DNA of 64,000 nt from contig CM049315.1 in the NCBI GenBank assembly GCA_026874595.1, forward strand, positions 694,001 through 758,000. Direction: 5' to 3'. Origin of the DNA: Sipunculus nudus (lineage: Eukaryota > Annelida > Sipuncula > Golfingiida > Sipunculidae). Positions 12,521-26,084 of this stretch are shown here, piece by piece; position 1 is the first letter of the stretch, and each line of letters opens with the position of its first letter. A program made the position numbers and the translations under genes. Below the pieces are notes generated by a model that searched no databases, was not told the origin of the DNA, and saw nothing but the letters and a program-made list of their open reading frames with translations.

Positions 12521-15500
12521 GTTGTAAGACAATGGTACATCAGACTCCGGATGCCGTGCTGGTTTGAGAACGTCCAGCACACCTGTCAGTGATTAACCAT
12601 TACACCAGTAACTTTTGATGTCTCGGTGGACAGGGCTTCATGTAAGGTCGTCAGGTAATGGATCCTTAGTGCATCACCTGTGCTGGCGTAGTGCTCCGCG
12701 GAGGGACAACCTTACATGAGTGGTCGGAGTGGAAACTCATCAGTTATGTAGGATATCTATTAAACCTGACAGCCCCGGCCATTAGGGATCATGTTACTAG
12801 TTTTACCGGGGCCTGCCACGCCAGCGTCTGTCTGCTTCCGGTGGCATCCCGTTTTACATCACGTCACCTTGCTGCAAATGTCGAGTACAAGAAGATATAA
12901 GAACTGTTTACACTTTTCATTTAAGCACGATTGACCATCAACTGTGTAATCGGTCAATGGCTTATCCCGGACGAGTCCGTCTTACGCAACTTTCCATATA
13001 AGGAAACTAGTGTTTGTTTGTGTGTCATTCATCAGAGGATTTCAGTAAGATGGAATCGGGTTTAAAGTCTGTTTAAAGGCTTTTAACTTTAATCCATATG
13101 ATTCACATGAAAGCCAGGCCCATGCTGGTGCTGCCGAGGATGTTATATAATATCGTATAAAGTCTTGATTTTTTCGAATACCCAAAATACAGGAATACCC
13201 TCGGCAATTAATTCCAACGGCGTCTGATTTTTTTTCTACGGCAATTTATACCCCCCATTCCGTAGGCCTCATTTGAGCAGATCAAGCATCGGTTCGCTTG
13301 ACATGTAATTTCCTCTTTCGAGTTACACAGAGAACCGAGTATGTTTTTATAATTTTTTTTTTCATGACGATACGACAAAGGTCAAGCGTCAGAAGTCGGA
13401 AGCAATTGAATTTTGTGAACTCTATAAACTTGAATGTTATAAAGGCTTAACCACTTCCAGAATCCATAACAACTTGATCAAATCCATTTATATCCTTTGA
13501 GAAATGGGTTGAATACAGAAGAAAACACATTTAGAAAAGGCAATGACAGAATAGTCCGGTCGAATTTAATATACTAGAATTCTACATTTCTGGCGTTGTC
13601 AGCAAATAAATTTCCCCTCCGATTATTACTCTGACCAGTTTTGAAATGTCAGCTGCATAGGGATCTTTGGCAAACATTTACAAAAAGAAAACATTAGAAA
13701 AGCAATAAATAAGAAAAAAAAAGAAAGTTTATGTCGATGGTTGTGAACTACTGGTAACCGAAGAATGCAAACCACCCACCCCGCTTTAAAAATATTGTGG
13801 ACCCCGACTTTAGGAGACTTTCACAGATGTTCACATTCTTTTTTATGCATTTTATATGATGTCTAACTTACTGTGTATATATCAATGTATTCGAGGTAAT
13901 TGCTAGAAAGTTATTTTTATAACGCCTCTTTGTTGTATGAGCTTATGCAAAAGCTGTTAGTGAAAACAGGATGAACCAGCTCTATGGAAGTTGAAAGGTC
14001 ATAAGTGGCAAAACTCTGGCTTTTCTGACTTGCCAGATACCGTTTTGAATGTGTTTGGAATATTTTGGCAGGGCCCCCTATCTTACAACAACAAAAATTA
14101 TATACAAACAACAGCCGGTGTTCGGTTGGATCGGCGTTGTCTGGTCTATTTTTTTATAAAAGGTTGAAGGGATTTTCTTTAGTTAAAAGATGTCAGATAT
14201 TGTAATGATGACGTCTTGTTTATTTGTTTTCGATGACAAATATCCACAGTTTCCTGTAAGTAAAAGGAGGGGCTTCATTCATAGTCACATTCTCCGAAAC
14301 GCCTCCTCTGATGTCAAAGATGATTCATTAATGAAGCCTATGAAATACAGAATGATTTGTTCTGCTGTGTTGTTGACACCTCTTCATGTTACATGTTTAT
14401 AGGCGCTATTGTCATATTTCTTTAAATAAATCGTACGTGGAACATAGTTCATGACTGCATTTATATTCCCCATAACAAATAAGAAAATAACTCTTACAGT
14501 TACATTAATCAGCTAATCGATTAGGCCTAAATATATTAATGAGCTTCCGTTTTTTTTTCAGGTAGCTCAAAAGGCAAGAATAGTATGATATCATTAGCTG
14601 GGCACTGGCTGTCACACCCCAAAGGAATGGACTTTCGAGGTTTTTTCTTTTTCAAACGGTGGACTAAACCGGCTGAGTTCATATGATTTCACAAATTCAC
14701 TGAGCCCTGATTAATTCTGACATTCACGATAAGCACAAATCACAGAACGTTTGCCTGGCACCATGGTCACTGGTCGCGTGATCGTCGAGCACCTGCCTTA
14801 GGTATGTAATCCTCGAGTCCAGGCCGTTTATTAATATATACACATGACTCGCTAGCGCCTCACAAAACATTGGCTTGATACACTCCTCACTCTTGAAGTA
14901 TTCGCTCCACTGGAATTACATTATGGTTATCAAGATTTTAGGAATGTTATTTGGGTGGTACCTTTAAAATTAACCAAATTAATCATAATGTGCTAAAGTA
15001 ACTTTGTCAAGAAAAAAATCTTTAAATGTAACCAGCAAACCTTGATAAAAACATAATCCTGGCAGAGAAATAATTAGCTAATTTGTAATCGCTCGATCTG
15101 ACTTATATGACTTATCTCCTTTATATCGCCCAGCAGCAAGTAACCGTTAATTAAATAAACATGAAATATAAATGTTTTTCTCCTTAGAATATGGTTTCAT
15201 CTGCCAATATTTTCCCCTGAAGCCGTGTACTAACTCATGTGCACAAGTGGAAACAGACTTCCACTGGGCGCGTGCATTTTCGCGAAACATTAACATAGCA
15301 CGCACGCCACCTGGCGGTTGAATCAAGATGTTTACAAGATGTTCTCAATCAGGGATTCACAACCATGTAAGGTTTTGCTTCTTCTTCTTGTTTGGATATT
15401 GGGTTGATGTCACCCATGCACACGATCCTAGCTCGTGACGAGATGGCAACACACGCAGAACCAAATTAATCTGTAAACCTGGTGAACTGGGGACACGGTG

Positions 15501-16310
15501 CACTACGATTAAACATGAGTTTATGTATATAGGATAAATCACTTTCCTACATCGCCTGGATGAATATCTAAATTTGGATGTTCAATGCAAGTAAAAGCCT
15601 CTTACTATTCATTGCATAGTTCGCGCACTTCCTCATAGATGGTGCTGCAATATTTCCTTCGGAAAATACCGTTAAATTCTCCGGATTTATTGGAAACACT
15701 GGAACTGATCCCCTTAAGCACACACTTTCGGGCATCATTCCGACAGTAAAACACCCAAGATGTGGGCACGTAGAAGGTGCCTAACAAAAACTTTGTAGCC
15801 TTTTTTTAAACATTTTTTTTTGTTTCTGTCCAGTACAATATCATAAGTCAAACTTCATTATTTCAACGGCATAGTTAAAAAGTAAATTAAGTCACAATTT
15901 GTGTGAGAAAACAAAGACATTAACTTTTTTTCCAATTAGGAATAAATATTAGAGCAGAGGGTAAAATACATCGCAAAATACAATTTATCGTGTTACCAAA
16001 TGTTTTATAATCAATATTTCGTTTCTGCGGGATAAGCATGGATTGGGACAACCTTGTTTGGCTTATGGCACTTTGTAATCATTAGCGGCAGCTCTCTGCC
16101 TGCCCGGCGAGAAAGTTTGTGAAAGGTTAATGCGTTAACGGTTCATCTGTCAATTTGTAGATACATTTAGGAATGTCGGTGACTGTTGCTTTGCCTTTCA
16201 TTTATTTATTATTTACTACACTTTTCAATGGACACCCGATAATGGCACCAACGCTTTATATTGATGTAGGCTATTTTTATCTTGGTGTCATTGATTTGCC
16301 ATGAACGGGT

Positions 16311-16380
16311 TACTTTAAATTGAGAAATTACAAAATACTTCATATTTGAAATTGAGAAATTACAAAATACATCGTATTTG
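16311..16380. repeat. Two-copy 34-bp tandem repeat
   Basis: The block AAATTGAGAAATTACAAAATAC, with a following CTTCATATTTG or ATCGTATTTG, occurs twice in direct succession. No function is apparent. Confidence 0.7.
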
Positions 16381-19126
16381 CAAGAGACGATTAAAAAATA
16401 CATTGATTAGATAGAGACAATATCCGATAATAAAAACAAATATATTAGAAAATAAATGCATTCTTGAACATTTTTAACCTAAAATAATCATCTTGCCTCC
16501 GCCCAAGCAAAACATCACTTTATCCGAACTCCATAAAAAAAAATAATAATAAGATCTTCTATTGTTGTGATCAACGCGACAAGGGTGTGTTCCCTATACC
16601 ATTATTACAGCTATATTATGGCTGCTCGTCTCGTATGCCTCAGTGGGGATGGAAACAGAGGCATAAAATCAAGAAGGCAAAATGAGACTGACTCGCTCTC
16701 TAAAACTATCATAGCCAGTAGGCCTGTCAGGTTTTAGGGCCGTTGAATAGCTTTGTCTGTGACATCGTGCTTTGAAACTGGTTATAAAATGGATTTGTCT
16801 TAATTGGGGAGAATGGACAGTTTAAGAACGAGACAGTTTACTGCTTGGGTTTCTGTCGGATCTTAATGTTAATAAATCAATATGTTCACAGGATCCACGG
16901 GAGAAGCAGAGGGGCAAGCAAGGACCACCAAGCCAACGTGGTGATGCCGTTATAGGCGGCAGCAGACTCCATGAGAAACTCGACGGCCTAAATCGTAGTC
17001 CAGGCGTCCTCATATACAACACGCGGAAAGTAATTTAGTGGTCAACAGCTACACAGTTACTTCAGGTAGGGTTTTTACTCTTTTTTTTTCCGCATATTTA
17101 ACCGGTGGCTTTTTTATATTTTCTCAAAAGACAGGTTCATAGGATAAATTTCCCGCGCCTCTATTATTAATAATTCATATAGTTCATTAAGGGTCCACGG
17201 GAGAGCGCGGGGCAATCAAACAGTTTCTATTATAGGAAAACAGGATGAGACTCCGGGTCCTTTCGAGGGGGCTCTACAGGTGAAACAAAGACATTTGCAG
17301 ATTGCTTTGATGAAATATCAATGACGTCGTTCTATTTTCACTACATGCATACAAATTTGATGATTAACATTTTCAGGATTCCCTCTATTCCTGCAGCTCA
17401 TGGTGCCAAACAGGTCAAATTGATAAAGTTATTCTTATACCAGTAAAACCTTCTGAAATTACAATACTTCATCAATAATATTTCAGTAACAGTATTCTCA
17501 ATGACCATGCCCTGTTAAAAGACTTTATATTAAATGTCTAAGAGTGCACCTGTCGGGCAGGATTTTGATAAAGTCCTAGAAAAACAAGGTGTGTTCTCTG
17601 CCTTTCTGACACCTAGCCCTTTCTGGGTCATAGTCACTTTAAAGATTACAGCTCTGATAGCGCTGGTAGTCTACTTTTAAGCCTTTTATTTCTTCGGCGT
17701 CTTGTGGTCTTGTGATATGGCATAATAAATTGTCTCTCATTCATAAATTTATACCTGGTCTCTGTCACAATAATTTTTTTTATATTCTGACGGGAGAGTT
17801 TTCCAAACTTCATATTGATGATTGCAGGTTGGTCCGTTTGAAGGTTGTTCCGTTTATTCTTTGGCCACTATGAGCAGTAGCTCAATATACAGTTTTCTAA
17901 GAGAAATGTGCTGTTGTTTGAAAAGATTTATTTACTGCACACCTAATCACCAGTATTGAAAAAAAATAATGCTGAGGATTAAATTGGTTATATTCCTTTT
18001 CAAATCACTTCATTTTTAACTAATTATGAGCAGCACTGACAAAATCATATCACACATATAGATTTACAATCATAAATCACTTTTTTTCCTAATCACGATC
18101 ACGTTAGAGTGGTCACCGTTATTTCTGATGTTAGCTGAAATAGAACAGTAGATTGCTTCTCAAGTCACGCTTGACATGCTCTCTTAATTTGGTGATTGAG
18201 TGAACTTGGTGAATTCTAAGAGCTCGCATGTTCTCAAAATATCTCCAAACAAGATACCAATGGAATTTTTAATGTTACAAGGTTTCAATGAAGAAGGAAA
18301 AACTACACGGTTATCTGTGCCAACTCGACACAATTAAGTTTCTTATTCTGGTTATGAGTATTTGAGTTTATGTGCCATAATAACATTTACAAAATTCATT
18401 TCCATGTCTGGATCCAGGATTTCTTTAAAGGGGGTTGGGGTCACTTGGGAATGATCCAAAGCATACGTTACAAATTTAACTTCAATATAGTCATATAATA
18501 AAAAAAACAGGTAATTTACTTTTCTTATAATTTTATAGGATAACTTACATGATTTTTTTTTACTTTTTTAGGACTTTATGTAGAAATAAATACTTTAATA
18601 ATAAAGAATATATCTCAGACATTGAGTAAAGACTCGTTAAATTGTCTCGCGGTTTGAATAAACGCGTTCAAACTCAAGCAGTATCAACAACAGCAACTAT
18701 TCCGGTGAACCCAATATACCTGTCCTCGTGTCCCCCAGCTACACATGCCGCTTCTTGTTCCTGTCCAGCAGCATATGTTTTACGCGAAAAAGCCACCCCT
18801 GATTCCTTATAATTATTCAGAAGCGGATCCGGACCCCTCCCCTCTTTTTCCAATCGCAACAACTTTTTTAAGGGTTTCAGACCAATTTTGTGTGGCCTGA
18901 ACCCCGTTTAGGGTCCTGGGGATCTTTCCTTATTGTTTTCTTTTATTTGTCCTCCTGGGGTGGACCTCTTCTTTCCAAAATCCTCGATCCGATCCTGTTA
19001 TCGGCTCTTTATAGACAACGTAGCCATATTTCTTTGAGTCGATCGTCCTAAGATTTGTGCCGATCTCCCGAATTTCTTATAGTGGGAAAGAATTCTGATC
19101 TTCCGGTGTTCCGAATTTTGGGAAAT

Positions 19127-19165
19127 GTATATACTATTGTAATAAATGTACATAATAGTATATAC
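19127..19165. repeat. Short perfect inverted repeat
   Basis: GTATATACTATT at 19127-19138 and its perfect reverse complement AATAGTATATAC at 19154-19165, separated by 15 bases. It could form a small hairpin and includes an ACTATTGTAATAA word like those of the 42-51 kb arms. Confidence 0.6.
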
Positions 19166-20207
19166 GAAACAGGCACAATTTGGTCTGTCTAGCAGATGAA
19201 CAGTCCTGAATTATGAAGTTTGAAAGTATGAAGTTTTGGTCCCATGATCAATGGTCATTCAATGCAGTTCTAGGAAAATGGCGAATGGCACACCTGGCGT
19301 GTATGTCGTCACGTGTATGGGTCGATTATACAAACCGCGCAATGTGACCGCCTAATCCGGACTGACATGATTCCAACCCATATACCAGTCAACATTTTGG
19401 AAATTTGCCTATTCCCGAATATCCGGGAAGTGGAACGACATAAAAATATTAACTTTGTAATCTGCATGGCTCAGTTTTTTTTATAACAGGAGTAATGACA
19501 CTTATCTTACTGATGGTATGATAATTGATAATTAATCATGAAGCATATAAACTGATGGTTACACAACAGGAATGGTTCAAACGTTTTAAATGGTTTAAAA
19601 GCATGACTTTAAAGTCATCATCTGGTGTATCTTTGAGTGTCTGACATTTGTAACAATCCACTAGATCGCAGCTTTATTGGTTATTTTTAGGCCAATACGG
19701 AAGCAAGCAGGATAGGTCAATTATAATGTGTCTGAAAAAAACTATTTTTTGCCTAATTTGAAGAATTTATAAGTTATAAGGTAATCGGCTGGCAAATTGG
19801 AAATGATGCTCTGTAATTTGCTTTCCGAATAACCTATTTGTGTGACAATTTCGCTCTAGGAGACGAGGAATGATTTTAATTCAAACTGTCGAAGGATTAT
19901 GGTCTGAAACCGACGTCTCGACGTTCTGCTAATTCTTTTACGACCTGGCTAGTTAGTTGAGAAGAATGGAGAGTCGTCTTTACTTGTTACACCAGGGGAG
20001 GGATAATTGGAAGTAGGCAGACACAGTCATTATCTGCTATCTGTCCATTTGATTGCTGTCTACCTCCACACACCGTGATGGCTAAGCTGAATGGTGGTCC
20101 TGAAATGTGGATTTCTTGGCCCTTATCTGTCCAGGAAACCTCCCGCAAAGGCAAATATGACCATAAAGACCAAAACCTGTGAACTGTAGACAAATTATAT
20201 ATGTATA

Positions 20208-20219
20208 TACCCACCCACC

Positions 20220-20292
<73 letters not shown>

Positions 20293-20525
20293 CAAAGCGG
20301 ATGGTCTGCCGTTCAGATATTATTTATTTATTGGAAATGAAATATATTAATAATTAGAGTTACAGAACAAAGTTCCATTTTTTAGTTTACTTTTTAATAT
20401 TATATGTCTATACCTGATTTAGAATTAACCTATACGGGGAAATATAGTTCCTTATTTTTTAAAGCCATATACTTAATTGTAATATATTTTAAATGTGTCA
20501 CACAGATAATAACATGTATGTATGT

Positions 20526-20564
<39 letters not shown>

Positions 20565-20640
20565 TATAAAAAAGTTGTTTCAAATTTGAGTACCCTCCGA
20601 CCTCGAGTCATCCCCTATGCTTGAAGATACATTGACGCCA

Positions 20641-20692
<52 letters not shown>
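20208..20692. repeat. (CA)n/(TA)n microsatellite cluster
   Basis: (CA)n running into (TA)n at 20210-20291, then separate (TA)n tracts at 20528-20561 and 20644-20692. Tyr/Ile-rich frames over these tracts are artefacts. Confidence 0.95.
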
Positions 20693-20697
<5 letters not shown>

Positions 20698-21745
20698 TAA
20701 CATTAAAAAATAATTTTATAAAATAACATTATTACTGCTCGTACACAATATTGAATGTGACCTGAAGCAGCAACAGTTGATCGTTTTATACTTTCACAGA
20801 CATACGTTTATCTGAATCTTTTCAAATTTTAAAATATTAATACTCACCATTTAGTCATTTTTTAAAGTGCAACATCTGAAATAAACACCGTTTAAAATCA
20901 AAGAATGATAATACTTCTTGCTCACACGACAATTAAATGGAACCAGCAAATTTAGTCGTCGAAAGGTAGTGGTCGTAGTAGTCCGGAAACTAATTATTGT
21001 AGGGGCTCATTTTACCATAACGATTTAAAATATGCTGCCAGGGTTTTTGGGAATATAGGCGTTTTCTGACGATATTTATAAATTTACTGGAGATTACTTT
21101 AATATGCCTTACGCTTTTTTAAAAAAAGAGAGGGCTCAGGTGATAACATGTCTTAACCTGGGATATCTAGAGCAATTGAAACTGATTGAGTTTCAGCTTA
21201 TACATGTTTATTAAAATCATACTTCAAGGTCAAGTAATAACAATATATGGCAATATCTGCCAATGTTATAAACGTTATTTTATGCTGACAACTGCAGTGT
21301 CTACCTTCTTTTAGATAAGGTATTATTCTTTTCTGTTCTCTCCTGCTAATAAAGCCCCTTTCACACATTCACGGATAGCAACACGGATAATCCCAGACTA
21401 TGATTCGTGGTGTATCGGGGCAGACGGCGTGATTTTATTTAGAATTCTGTTAGGTTAAGAAGGATATTTAGCCGAACACTGAAGCAGTGTATAATAAGCA
21501 TTTTATATGCTTGGCCTTTGTGCTGCAGATGTTCCTGAATAGAAATCTGATGGTAGTTTTTCGTTCTAGAAAAAAAAATTATTCAGTGTCTGTAAATAAC
21601 GACGGATTGTCGTAATAAGCATCGAGTGAAGGTACTCTGTGTAACGAGTGGAGAAAAAGGGCCTGAGGTTAACTTTTTTTAAACATTTATTCACATTTCG
21701 AATAGTGCTGACAAAAAATTAAATGTTGATTGAAAAAAGACCTGG

Positions 21746-21747
<2 letters not shown>
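20693..21747. other. Non-coding stretch
   Basis: Nothing recognised on either strand. Confidence 0.45.

Positions 21748-21795
<48 letters not shown>
21748..21795. repeat. (TA)n microsatellite
   Basis: Uninterrupted AT dinucleotide tract. Confidence 0.95.
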
Positions 21796-21797
<2 letters not shown>

Positions 21798-21994
21798 ATT
21801 TTCTGTTCTGTTATTACTTTATTATCAATATATACAAATATATTGTGAACAAGGAAACACGAAAATAAGCTGATAAGGGCACATATTCGAACTAAACTTA
21901 CATTTATGAGTAATACGTATTATTAGAATAAGCTAACACCTTGCCATGTAGAAAACTAACATGACAACAGACATAAATTGAAATAATTTTTGTT

Positions 21995-22212
21995 TCAGAT
22001 TGATAACTTTTGCACAGCCCTTCTAAAGTGATAACGTAATGTAACTCCACAGATTGATATCTTTTGCACAGCCTTTCTAAAATGATAACGTGATGTAACT
22101 CCACTGATTGATAACTTTTGCACAGCCTTTCTAAAGTGATAACGTGATGTAGCTCCACAAATTGATAACTTTTGCACAGCCTTTCTAAAGTGATAACGTG
22201 ATGTAACTCCAC
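21995..22212. repeat. Four-copy 54-bp tandem repeat
   Basis: Four units of about 54 bp with the core GATAACTTTTGCACAGCC then TTTCTAAAGTGATAACGTGA and TGTAACTCCACA. The period is a multiple of three, so two minus-strand frames (21904-22212, 21995-22225) read it as 18-residue repeats. Neither frame continues into recognisable coding sequence, so I treat this as a minisatellite. Confidence 0.88.
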
Positions 22213-24628
22213 AATTCTTCAACAATCATATATAAGGTAAATATTAGGGAGATGATATATGTTATCTTTATGTCCATTATTTTATCTGATATGCATTTGC
22301 CTTTGATATTCAACGAGGTATTGAGTGCCTTCTCAATTGTAGTGATCCTGTGGTGTGCAAACAATTATCGTTTATGAATAAAATTGCGGTTATCTCTTAT
22401 TGCCTCATTTAATTTACAAGAAACGCCCGCAGATTCAGAACAATAAATCTAAATTACGTTAATTACTATCTCCTAATATATATCCTATTTCAATCCTAAA
22501 TCAGACACGTTTTGGCATACTTTGTCATGGCTTTGTACATGCTTAGTATATCTATTAATAACGGGAATAATGACACTCCCAGAATAAATGTATACGAGGC
22601 ATTCAGATTAATTTGGTTAAAATATACAATTTTATAAGTCTCTGACCTTATTGGTATGCGAATTTGTTAATAAAATCTTTTGCAACAAGATAACTTAAAT
22701 ATTATTGTGATTTGAGGTAACAAACTTAAAAAGACACCAACAAGTTCTACAAGCAGCTAATAAAGGTATGTTTAATTGATCTAGATAACTTGATTTGTAT
22801 AAAGTTCTGTGACACGCACATGTACAGGTCTACACATGAGCAGGGAATTAAAAAAAACACGTCTTAATAAATATCATTCAATAACGACAGATATGTCAGA
22901 CACCCGATATTTTTCATTGATTATTTATTAGAAAATGTAGGATATATGTGTAAAAGCTGGAAAATATAGAACATTTTAAGAGAAATTTTCATAGGAAAAT
23001 ATGAAAAATAAAGCTGTCGGCTGAAAAAAATGGGCTGAAAAAATTGTTTCCATCGGTGTGTGTGTGGGGGGGGGGGGGCGACCGACTATAGCTGCTTAAA
23101 ACTATGTGACGTAGGTTTACATCTTTACACTTACCGATCTGAAAATATATTTTAAACTTATGTTGCAACAACTGATTAAAATCAGGAAATCTATGGTCTA
23201 TTTAGTATTCAAGTTACACAAAATCTTCAAGGGTGACAGAGTGTGGCAATTTGTTTTCTTTACTGTTATCAGAATGATGGAAAATCACAGAAAAACAAAT
23301 CGCTGTTTTTTGTTTTTTTTAACCATACTTCAGGTTTAGGTTATTGATGAATGTGCAAGTCCACACATCATGCGTGGTGAAAAGATGAGGATGGAGACCA
23401 GACCCCCCCATATGACAATAATTGCAGTCACAAGATACCTGTCCACACGTGCAAAACGTCCAGCACCTCATTTTCAGCTGGTTAGGTAAAACTAGGTGAA
23501 AACAGTAATTATATACATTTGAAATAGGTCCTGAATATAGTTTATTCTAACAGTATGTATGATTTTAGGGTAAATCTAGAAAATTAGAGCGACTATTAAA
23601 AAAGTTTAATGCAAGCACAGAATAAAAAAACTGATATTTTTATAATGTACTTGACATTTTTATTTCCTAAAATTGTGTTTTAATTGTGATATACATTGTT
23701 GTTACATATATAAATAACCTTACCAGAAATATCTAATATTATAAAAACTGGTCGACAAAAGCCAAGCTATTCCCATTTTAAGTTACACTTCCCCATATCA
23801 TTTTCGAGCTCTAATGGTCAAGCGTCGGCTACAAAACAGCCAGTAGCACAAAACTGACAACCACAATTCGACAGTTCTACCTCTCTAGCAGTGCTCCAGT
23901 GGTGTCAGGCTACCATTATATCAAGTCAGACCTTGGCTGTGTGGTGGGTTGAACGACGACCTTTTTGCCAGGTCCGTGCTGCCGGAGAAAGAATATGGTC
24001 ATGGCGTACCCTCCCCCCCTCCTTTATGCAATAAAATCTCTAATATTTTCATCTTTTTTTAACCAGTTATTCGTAATTAATTTTCGTTGGTAATATATTA
24101 TCCCCTCCTAGCAATTAAATCATTAATGTGTCCACAGTTAATTGCATTTGAATTCATAAGCTAAGGATATTCTCGACCAGCCCTTTGATTATTTTTTTTT
24201 CTAAACTGAGGGAGGAGGTCCCACGTCTCTTCGGCTAATACTGTTGACTCACGACCTGTGGTTTGTTAAGTCCGCTGCGCTGCCCTGATCATAGAAGCTG
24301 GTCAAAATGTTTAACATGCAAATAGAACATATCAATTATATTTCTATGAGGATTATTATAACACGATGCTAATATGCAAGTTATGAACGTAGATACGCAT
24401 ATTTTACCATATAAATATCAACATGTAACAAACGATTGACTGTTTTGACTTTCAAGTTAATATCCAAATTTTGAAGAAATAAATATATATTAGTGCCAGC
24501 AACACCTGAACCCCTACCCACTGAAGTTTGACTACGTTATGAAAAGACATTTTAGACAACAGTAGTTGAGGAACAGTGTTACGGGTTGACATAAAATTGA
24601 ACCGAACTGTCTGGCTATAGGGAAGCTT
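22213..24628. other. Non-coding stretch
   Basis: No gene recognised. It holds a (GT)(G)n run at 23054-23080 and pyrimidine-rich blocks. Confidence 0.45.
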
Positions 24629-24702
24629 GATTTGCTAGCGAAGCGGTTGGTACGCCGGACATGAGCGATACCGACATGGGTTCGTATCCGGGATCGGTCC
24701 AC
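24629..24702 (+). repeat. tRNA-like SINE head (RNA polymerase III promoter boxes)
   Basis: TAGCGAAGCGG at 24636-24646 fits the A-box consensus TRGYNNANNNG, and GGTTCGTATCC at 24679-24689 is one base off the B-box GGTTCRANNCC. The boxes start 43 bases apart, close to tRNA spacing. The acceptor and T stems do not pair well, so this is probably not a functional tRNA but the 5' head of a tRNA-derived SINE. The SINE 3' end was not located, and no poly(A) or simple tail is obvious before 24900. Confidence 0.45.
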
Positions 24703-24996
24703 TGTTTCCCCTGAGCAATTTGTCTTCGTAACAAAATGAAAATCCTCATATATTTTTTTATTAGAAGGTGCCTGAAAATTTCCTCTTTACATTGCATATT
24801 TAAAAATGTGCCTCAATATGGCAGAGGGAGACACCTCACATACCACCCCACCCCCCTCGTGTACCTGTAAATAACTTTCCAAATGACCATGGTTTTAGAT
24901 TTTATTTATATACATGAAATAAAAAAATAACAAATATTTATATTTCTCAATAAAGGCTGAAAATATATTGCGTATAAAGTCATGATTTATATAAAC

Positions 24997-24998
<2 letters not shown>

Positions 24999-25056
<58 letters not shown>
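24999..25056. repeat. (TA)n microsatellite
   Basis: Pure AT dinucleotide tract directly beside the LTR at 25065. Confidence 0.95.
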
Positions 25057-25064
<8 letters not shown>

Positions 25065-25881
25065 TGTTACGGAACCTAATATTAACAGATCACGTATGCG
25101 TAATGAACACAAATTTTGTAATGGAGATCAGATTCTGTAACACTAGGCAGCGTGAAATGTCTAGGGGAATGAACAAAGAAGTCAGTGTTTTTTTGTTAAC
25201 AAATAACTATAATTTATTCTTAAAACAACCCTAACATTACAGTACACAAATCAATATAATTACACAGTACAGTAACAGTATAAAATCAAATCAATATAAT
25301 CACACAGCCTAATAAACAAAGTGTACAGTACCTGGATACCACCACCGCCAAGGCGACAAGTCCTTTAAAATGTTTACTCTCAGAGAATAACAGTCCAATG
25401 TAAAGCTCTTGTAACAATCCAGAAAGCAAACTGAAAACCAAACATAACCCGTCACAAAATTCAGGAGAAAACCTGAAGAAAATCTATAATTGCCGCACTC
25501 ATCGGATAATGTCCCACAAACTGACACACACGCTTCTGTGTCCGCTGGAATCTTCTCTCCTCTCTCTCCCGGCTCTAAAACACAGCCCCTTTATATAGCT
25601 TTTCAACCCAAGCCGAGAATTTTCCACTTCTCAAACATTTAAAAGAATCTAACACAGTACACACGTTCAAAACACATACCAGAACAACAAATGCCGTGAC
25701 TCAACATATAAGGGTTCACACGTGAGCTCGCCCCAGCTCTGCCAGGCGAGAAAGCCCCAAGTTAGCATGACAACGAGAGTTCAACAAATACGGATTAACT
25801 GAGAGTGCAACACGCGGCCAGGCAATAGCGGTACAACACGAGTTACGCCCGTGTTACACAATAAAAAGGGCACCTGTAATA
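25065..25881 (-). mobile_element. Solo LTR A of the gypsy family at 31.7-38 kb
   Basis: Reads on the minus strand. The block starting TGTTACGGAACCTAAT (the reverse complement of the LTR 3' end), the ATTCTGTAACACTAGG block, the TGAAATGTCTAGGGGAATGA block and the CACAATAAAA..TGTAATA end match the LTR at 37051-37959 in order. TTTATATA at 25590-25597 reads TATATAAA on the coding strand, a TATA box at the expected place, and TTTATT near 25212 is the reverse of an AATAAA signal. The distal terminus is TGTAATA instead of TGTAACA. The LTR sits between two (TA)n tracts, which suggests insertion into AT repeat DNA. No internal retroelement sequence adjoins it. Confidence 0.85.
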
Positions 25882-25906
25882 ATAATATATATACACACAC
25901 ACACAT

Positions 25907-25952
<46 letters not shown>
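25882..25952. repeat. (CA)n/(TA)n microsatellite
   Basis: ATACACACACACACATACAC followed by a (TA)n tract to 25952. Confidence 0.95.
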
Positions 25953-25955
<3 letters not shown>

Positions 25956-26084
25956 ATGTCCATTTTAAATAGGTTCTCATTTCACTTTGTTTGTGTGTAC
26001 GGCAGGAACACAATAAAATAAACTTTTTTTATCCTCTAAACGGACATAAGAATCGTAAACAAAACCAGTGATGAGTTTGTGCGT

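Larger units (their letters stand above)
12521..20200. other. Long non-coding stretch
   Basis: No recognisable gene. Short frames of 60-72 codons are scattered on both strands with no coding character I can defend. Short repeats at 16311 and 19127 are listed separately. Blocks of the type AGCGGATCCNGGA with GGGGTT or CCCC at about 18410-18460 and 18830-18960 resemble 54920-55060, which suggests another old repeat family. Confidence 0.45.

Noticed and set aside
12541-12620. Possible minus-strand tRNA/SINE (TGGTGTAATGG A box, GTTCTCAAACC B-like box)
   Set aside because: The boxes are only about 36 bases apart and the B box is poor, so it is not supported as a pol III promoter.
16822-17022. Minus-strand 66-codon frame
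   Set aside because: No similarity to known families and no supporting context; left as non-coding.
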